The notes under the pieces are model-generated. The model did no database searches, had not been told where the DNA came from, and was given only the letters and a program-made list of their open reading frames with translations. From positions 3,100,001 through 3,164,000 of the forward strand of contig OZ251994.1 of NCBI GenBank assembly GCA_965246925.1: 64,000 bases of DNA. The letters are read 5' to 3'. Shown here in pieces: positions 60,153 through 64,000 of the stretch. The first letter of the stretch is position 1. Each line of letters begins with the position of its first letter. Origin of the DNA: JANPPS01 sp965246925 (GTDB lineage Bacteria > Pseudomonadota > Alphaproteobacteria > Acetobacterales > Acetobacteraceae). Made by a program: the position numbers and the translations under genes.

Positions 60153-60166
60153 AGGAGAGTACAATA
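60153..60166 (+). promoter_or_regulatory. Ribosome-binding site and AUA start of infC
   Basis: AGGAGAG (60153-60159), four bases, then ATA (60164-60166), in frame with ATG 60179. An in-frame TAG at 60152 limits the frame, so no other start fits this strong site; ATG 60179 is preceded only by CCGAGGCCCC. Rare start codons let IF3 repress its own translation. Confidence 0.7.
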
Positions 60167-60703
60167 GCCCGAGGCCCCATGTCCGCCGCCGCACCGTCGC
60201 GTGACGGCCCCCGCGTGAACGAAGACATCCGCGTTCCCCAAGTCCGGCTTATCGACGAACTGGGTGAGATGCAGGGTGTCATGACCGCGCGTGACGCCAT
60301 CTTGCGCGCCTACTCCGTCGGCCTCGATCTCTTGGAAATCAGCCCGAACGCGGACCCACCGGTGGTGAAGATCCTCGATTACGGCAAGTTCAAATACGAA
60401 CAGCAAAAGAAAAAGAACGAAGCCAAGAAGAAGCAAAAGGTCATCGAGATCAAAGAGATCAAGGTGCGCCCCAATATCGACGAGAACGATTACCAAGTGA
60501 AGATGCGCGCCATGAAGTCGTTCATCGAAGAGGGCGACAAGGTCAAGGTCACCCTTCGGTTCCGCGGCCGGGAAATGGCGCACCAGGACATCGGCATCAA
60601 GGTGCTGGAGCGTATCCGGGCCGAGCTCGAGACGGAAACGAAGGTCGAGCAGATGCCGCGGATGGAGAACCGGCAAATGATCATGGTGCTGTCCCCGCGC
60701 TAG
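60164..60703 (+). CDS. infC: Translation initiation factor IF-3
   Basis: 179 residues from ATA 60164 (173-174 if ATG 60179). N-domain: RVNEDIRVPQVRLIDELGEM and the Lys-rich linker YEQQKKKNEAKKKQK; C-domain: KEIKVRPNIDENDYQVKM, KVKVTLRFRGREMAHQDIG. IF-3 checks the start codon and prevents subunit joining. The AUA start is predicted to be disfavoured by IF-3 itself, giving autoregulation. The usual rpmI-rplT genes do not follow; the next gene is convergent and their stops share CTAG. Confidence 0.95.
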   Translation: MARGPMSAAAPSRDGPRVNEDIRVPQVRLIDELGEMQGVMTARDAILRAYSVGLDLLEISPNADPPVVKILDYGKFKYEQQKKKNEAKKKQKVIEIKEIKVRPNIDENDYQVKMRAMKSFIEEGDKVKVTLRFRGREMAHQDIGIKVLERIRAELETETKVEQMPRMENRQMIMVLSPR

Positions 60704-61473
60704 GCGGCCCAGCCGGTCATGGTTGCCACCCGCAACGTGACCGGCACCCTGCCATCTTGCACCGGTAATGCCGACAGCGTTGCCGGAAACAGCCTGGCAC
60801 TCGGCGTGCGGCGGTCCCGCAACGCCACCGCATTACCCTCCCCGGCATCCCGCAAATCCCGCAACAGCGCGAGCGGGTCCGCGTAACTGAGCGTAATCGT
60901 CTCGACATCAGCCACCGGGAGCGTGAACCCGGCACGCTGCAACAGGCCCGCGAGGTCCCGCAAATCGGGAAATGGCGACACGCGGGGGGACGCCCCGCCC
61001 CTCAGCGCCAACTCCGCCTCCGTCAACGCCGCCCGCAGCTCACCCAGCGTGCCCAGCGCCGGCAAGCTCGCCAGGAACAACCCGCCGGGCCGGAGGCAGG
61101 ATCGCAGCTGGATCAACGCGCCCGGCAGGTCATTGACCCAGTGCAGCGACAGATTGGCCACGATCAGGTCAAAGCTGCCCGGCCCGAACGGCAGCCATTC
61201 CTCGTCACAGGCAACGCCGCCGGGCCCTAAAGCGGCCATGCGCGGCGACAGATCCGCCGCTACGACGGCGAGACCGCGCGTCTGGAGCAACGGGGCCACC
61301 ACGCCACGCCCGCCCAAATCCAGCGCCTGGGTGAACCGGACCGTGGTGTCATCGAGCCGGTCCAGCAACCGCTCTGCGGCGTCCTGCAGAATGGGGTGCA
61401 CCCGGTGCACCGTGGCCGCCGCGCGGTCCCGATGCCGCCGCACGGCTTGGCGGCTGAAGATTTCTGGCGTCAT
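60700..61473 (-). CDS. SAM-dependent methyltransferase (BioC/NDUFAF5-like)
   Basis: 257 residues. Class-I fold: ALDLGGRGVVAPLLQTRG, VVAADLSPRMAAL, FDLIVANLSLHWVNDLPGAL and RSCLRPGGLFLASLPALGTL. This arrangement is shared by BioC (malonyl-ACP methylation for biotin) and the alphaproteobacterial relatives of the complex I assembly factor NDUFAF5. No biotin gene is near, and such genes commonly neighbour comF and grxC in alphaproteobacteria, so I lean to the NDUFAF5-like group. Divergent from the ComF gene. Confidence 0.82.
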   Translation of the reverse strand: MTPEIFSRQAVRRHRDRAAATVHRVHPILQDAAERLLDRLDDTTVRFTQALDLGGRGVVAPLLQTRGLAVVAADLSPRMAALGPGGVACDEEWLPFGPGSFDLIVANLSLHWVNDLPGALIQLRSCLRPGGLFLASLPALGTLGELRAALTEAELALRGGASPRVSPFPDLRDLAGLLQRAGFTLPVADVETITLSYADPLALLRDLRDAGEGNAVALRDRRTPSARLFPATLSALPVQDGRVPVTLRVATMTGWAA

Positions 61474-61481
61474 CTGACGGC

Positions 61482-62252
61482 ATGTGGGCGGAGAGGCGCC
61501 GGATGCGAGGTGTATTGGCCTGGATGGGGCGGGGCGTGCTGGAGGTGCTTCTACCCGCGCACTGCCTTACGTGCGATGCGCCGGTGTCCGACATGGGCCA
61601 GCTCTGCGCCGCTTGTTTCCAGCGCACCAACTTCTTGGGCGAGCCCTGCTGCAACGCTTGCGGCCGCGGCTTCAGTGCCGAGCAAGCAGCCGGGCCGGAG
61701 CGGCTCTGCGTCGTCTGCCAGGCCGACCCGCCGTGCTGGGGCGCGGCCCGGGCGGCGTTGCGCTATGACGAGCAGTCCAAGCGCATGATCATACCATTGA
61801 AGTATGGCGATAAGCCGGAGCAGGCGCGAGCGCTGGGCGCCTTCATGGCGCGGGTAGGCGCCGGGCTGATACGGGATGCGGATTGGCTGGTGCCGGTGCC
61901 GCTGCATCGCGCCCGGCTGCGCACACGCCGCTACAATCAGGCGGCGCTGCTGGCCACTGCCGTGGCGCGGGTGAGCAGGCGGCCGGTGATCCTGGATGCG
62001 TTGCGCCGCACCCGGGCGACTCGTCCGCTCGCAACATGGTCGCCCTCGCAGCGGGTGGCGGAGCTGTCAGGCGTCTTTGCCGTGAACCCGGCGCGGCTGG
62101 ACAAGCTTCGCGACAGCCGGGTGCTGCTGATCGATGACGTGCTGACCTCCGGCTCCACCGCGGCCGCGTGCACCCACGTGCTACTGGCCGCAGGTGTGAT
62201 CCGCGTAGACGTATTGGCCGCCGCCCGCGCCGCCGATCCGCAGTTCGCCTGA
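61482..62252 (+). CDS. ComF family phosphoribosyltransferase-like protein
   Basis: 256 residues. Cys-rich N-terminus (CLTC, LCAAC, CCNACGRGF, LCVVC) forming zinc-binding knuckles, the mid motif LKYGDKPEQARALG, and the PRTase loop VLLIDDVLTSGSTAAAC. ComF proteins aid uptake of transforming DNA in competent bacteria, but are also common in bacteria without known competence. Start could be ATG 61482 or 61503. Followed by grxC. Confidence 0.92.
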   Translation: MWAERRRMRGVLAWMGRGVLEVLLPAHCLTCDAPVSDMGQLCAACFQRTNFLGEPCCNACGRGFSAEQAAGPERLCVVCQADPPCWGAARAALRYDEQSKRMIIPLKYGDKPEQARALGAFMARVGAGLIRDADWLVPVPLHRARLRTRRYNQAALLATAVARVSRRPVILDALRRTRATRPLATWSPSQRVAELSGVFAVNPARLDKLRDSRVLLIDDVLTSGSTAAACTHVLLAAGVIRVDVLAAARAADPQFA

Positions 62253-62298
62253 CTTGCAACGGACGCACCTGCATACGATTTATGAGGCGGAGGTATCG

Positions 62299-62556
62299 AT
62301 GGCGTCAGTCGAAGTGTTCACCCAGGCTTGGTGCCCGTACTGCGAACGGGTGGTCGGCCTGCTGCAGTCCAAGGGGGTCAGCTTCCAGGAAATTCCGGCA
62401 CCGCACGGCAGCGTGCAGCGGCAGGGCGCGATGGCCAAATCCGGCCGCAGCACCATGCCGCAGGTCTTCATCGGCGGGAAGTTTGTCGGCGGCTGTGATG
62501 ACGTGGTCGCGCTCGAGCGGGCGGGAAAGCTCGACCCGATGCTGCACGCCGCGTGA
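62299..62556 (+). CDS. grxC: Glutaredoxin 3
   Basis: 85 residues from ATG 62299, with GGAGG upstream. Dithiol active site CPYC in FTQAWCPYCERVVGLL, then the cis-Pro TMPQVFIGGKFVGGCDD. Reduces disulfides and glutathione-protein mixed disulfides in the cytoplasm. Its stop overlaps the GTG start of the DUF1178 gene. Order comF-grxC-DUF1178 is common in alphaproteobacteria. Confidence 0.95.
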   Translation: MASVEVFTQAWCPYCERVVGLLQSKGVSFQEIPAPHGSVQRQGAMAKSGRSTMPQVFIGGKFVGGCDDVVALERAGKLDPMLHAA

Positions 62557-63008
62557 TCCATTATCAGCTGCGCTGCAGCGAAGACCACGCGTTTGACGGC
62601 TGGTTCCGGGACAGTGCCGGGTTCGATCAGCAATCGACGTCCGGCCAGGTCGTGTGCCCGGCGTGCGGCGACACCAAGGTCAACCGAGCGCTGATGGCAC
62701 CGTCGCTCGGGCGTAAAGGCCAGGCAAAACCTGAACCGGTTCAAGCCGAAAGCTCACCACCTGTCCCAGACAAGGCAGTGGTCCTTCCGGACCATTTGCG
62801 CGCCGTGCTGCAGAAGATCCGGGCGGAAGTCGAACAGAAGTGCGACTATGTCGGCCCCAACTTCGCCACCGAAGCCCGCCGCATCCACAAGGGCGAAACC
62901 CCCGCCCGCGGCATCTACGGCGAAAGCACCCCCGAACAGGCCGAGGCGCTCGCCGACGAGGGCATCGAGGTCGCTTCGATCCCTTGGGTGCCGCGCGCTG
63001 ACGGTTAG
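62553..63008 (+). CDS. DUF1178 family protein
   Basis: 151 residues from GTG 62553 (GTGA overlap). N-terminal zinc-ribbon-like head: IHYQLRCSEDHAFDGWFRDS and QVVCPACGDTKVNRALMAP with C-x-H and CPAC; C-terminal part YVGPNFATEARRIHKGETP and GIYGESTPEQAEAL, which are diagnostic for DUF1178. Function unknown. Convergent with the peroxidase gene. Confidence 0.92.
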   Translation: MIHYQLRCSEDHAFDGWFRDSAGFDQQSTSGQVVCPACGDTKVNRALMAPSLGRKGQAKPEPVQAESSPPVPDKAVVLPDHLRAVLQKIRAEVEQKCDYVGPNFATEARRIHKGETPARGIYGESTPEQAEALADEGIEVASIPWVPRADG

Positions 63009-63030
63009 CGCCAGCTCCGTTTCGAAACCG

Positions 63031-64000
63031 TTACTCCGGGGTCGTCAGTGCTTGAAGCGCCTCGCGTCCAGGCATGAAGAAATACTCTCCTCCCCGGACG
63101 GTGACGAACGGCTTATTCAAGGGAAGCCGAAACGGGCCTTGGGGTGTGTGAATGGTAAAGAACCCCGCTTTGCGGCTGCCGCCCCGAAGCAAGGGATCCA
63201 CCTCGCCGCCCAAGCCATGGAAGCTACGGCCTAGCAACCAGGTCTGCTGAATGAACTCGAATTGGCGCCCGATATCGGCGTTGAGGCACATAAACATCAG
63301 GCCCGGTTTTGCGCCGGGTTGCGCGGCCGCGTATTGCCGCCCGGCGCGCAAAATCCGGTGCCGGTTCGTAAGGGCCAATTGCCGGTCGGACCCGGGGGTG
63401 AAGCTATCCCGCGGATTGGCGCGGCGGACATGCGCGCCAAGCGGACAGCCAAATCCCGAGGCGTCGATGTTACCAAACAGATAGTCGTTGCGCGCTTGCT
63501 GGCCTGGCGAGGCAGTATGCTGAGCAAGCGGGCTGCCATTCTGCCACCGTCCGACCAGCTTGGCCCCGATCAAATCCGACATCAGGCTGGCCGGTGTCGA
63601 AGCGAGGCTGGAACTCCCCGCGGCCACAAATCTCGCCGTCTGGCGGCAATGCCTGTCGAACGCCGGGGCATCCTGATCCAGCTGGCGGACGACAAGATAT
63701 GTCCCGTTCCGTCCCAAATCGCCCCGCCCGCCATCCAGCCGTCGCAACGTCCCGGCGCGCTTGGCCTCAATCGAGGGTGAGATGGGAAGGTAGCCGCGCC
63801 CATCGCGATAGCCCAGAATGAACTCTCCCGGTTCGAGCAAAGCGTCCCCCGCTTGCGTTTTGTCGTCGTCGATACCGCGGATTTCTGGCTGAGAGATGCC
63901 ATCGCTGAAGCCAAACGGCTCTGTTATATTCGTGCCCTTCAAGGGGCGCAGAACGACGGTTTGGACGAGCTTGTGGCCGCTGGCGAGAATATCGGCACTC
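63031..64000 (-). CDS. Dye-decolorizing (DyP-type) heme peroxidase, partial
   Basis: The C-terminal 322 or so residues; the gene runs past the window end. Frame is open to 64000. The DyP motif GFSDGISQP with the distal Asp is present, and NIDASGFGCPLGAHVRRANPR carries the proximal region and essential Arg. Uses hydrogen peroxide to oxidise dyes, phenols or porphyrins. Whether it has a Tat signal or an EfeB-type iron role cannot be told because the N-terminus is missing. Confidence 0.88.
   Translation of the reverse strand, partial: SADILASGHKLVQTVVLRPLKGTNITEPFGFSDGISQPEIRGIDDDKTQAGDALLEPGEFILGYRDGRGYLPISPSIEAKRAGTLRRLDGGRGDLGRNGTYLVVRQLDQDAPAFDRHCRQTARFVAAGSSSLASTPASLMSDLIGAKLVGRWQNGSPLAQHTASPGQQARNDYLFGNIDASGFGCPLGAHVRRANPRDSFTPGSDRQLALTNRHRILRAGRQYAAAQPGAKPGLMFMCLNADIGRQFEFIQQTWLLGRSFHGLGGEVDPLLRGGSRKAGFFTIHTPQGPFRLPLNKPFVTVRGGEYFFMPGREALQALTTPE

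Noticed and set aside
60179..60181. ATG as the infC start
   Set aside because: No ribosome-binding site fits it, whereas AGGAGAG is well placed for ATA 60164; kept as a fallback.
1..64000. CRISPR array or rRNA operon
   Set aside because: No regularly spaced direct repeats and no rRNA-like sequence were seen in the window.

Overview
The window is GC-rich chromosomal DNA from an alphaproteobacterium, most likely Acetobacteraceae or another Rhodospirillales member. I infer this from gene content and order: DUF4167, tilS-ftsH-folP-glmM, hisZ-purA, rpoH beside rluD, a shikimate kinase/3-dehydroquinate synthase fusion, xerD-accA, glyQ-glyS-ppdK, der behind a BamB-like lipoprotein, and thrS-infC. 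No database search was possible, so the taxon is an inference.

Layout. 0-3.8 kb: DUF4167 protein, a Nudix hydrolase, an Atm1-type ABC exporter and a small coupled gene. 3.8-15.5 kb: a long plus-strand run of tightly packed housekeeping genes (S10 peptidase, tilS, ftsH, folP, glmM, thiD, serC, MAPEG, hisZ, purA) ending at a strong hairpin. 15.5-23 kb: rpoH and rluD on minus, small DUF6476 and DUF2256 genes, tRNA-Glu(CTC), cyanase, mscL, fused aroK-aroB, a 47-residue membrane protein, xerD and accA. 23-32 kb: a GGDEF-EAL protein behind a CtrA-like site, an SMP-30 protein, and a minus-strand metabolic/transport cluster (MHS transporter, Gfo/Idh oxidoreductase, DHA2 exporter, M20 hydrolase) beside a divergent TetR regulator with a probable operator. 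32-33 kb: decayed spacer with a TetR relic. 33-41 kb: ppdK, glyS, a VapB-VapC deletion fusion wedged inside glyQ/glyS, glyQ, a CoA-binding protein, DUF2076, a thioesterase and ygfZ.

41.3-49.4 kb is the accessory part: an orphan type VI secretion (T6SS) cargo island, all on minus, more AT-rich in its middle, with no structural tss genes. In transcription order it holds a vgrG split by a frameshift, DUF4123 adaptor, an HNH-type effector, an SMI1/KNR4 immunity gene, then scrambled cassettes: SMI1 remnants, toxin tails, PAAR heads and copies of an unrecognised family here called EA. At all three EA/PAAR junctions the end of EA abuts or overlaps a PAAR start, so EA-PAAR looks like a real unit and EA a candidate T6SS accessory or adaptor family, possibly ATP-grasp-like. 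This is the best candidate for something undescribed.

49.6-64 kb returns to core genes: glycosyltransferase, asparagine synthetase, dihydroorotase, two secreted small proteins, TPR protein-bamB-der, thrS, infC (probable AUA start), a methyltransferase, ComF-like protein, grxC, DUF1178 and a DyP peroxidase cut by the window end. Many genes are coupled by 4-base overlaps, several through TTG or GTG starts.
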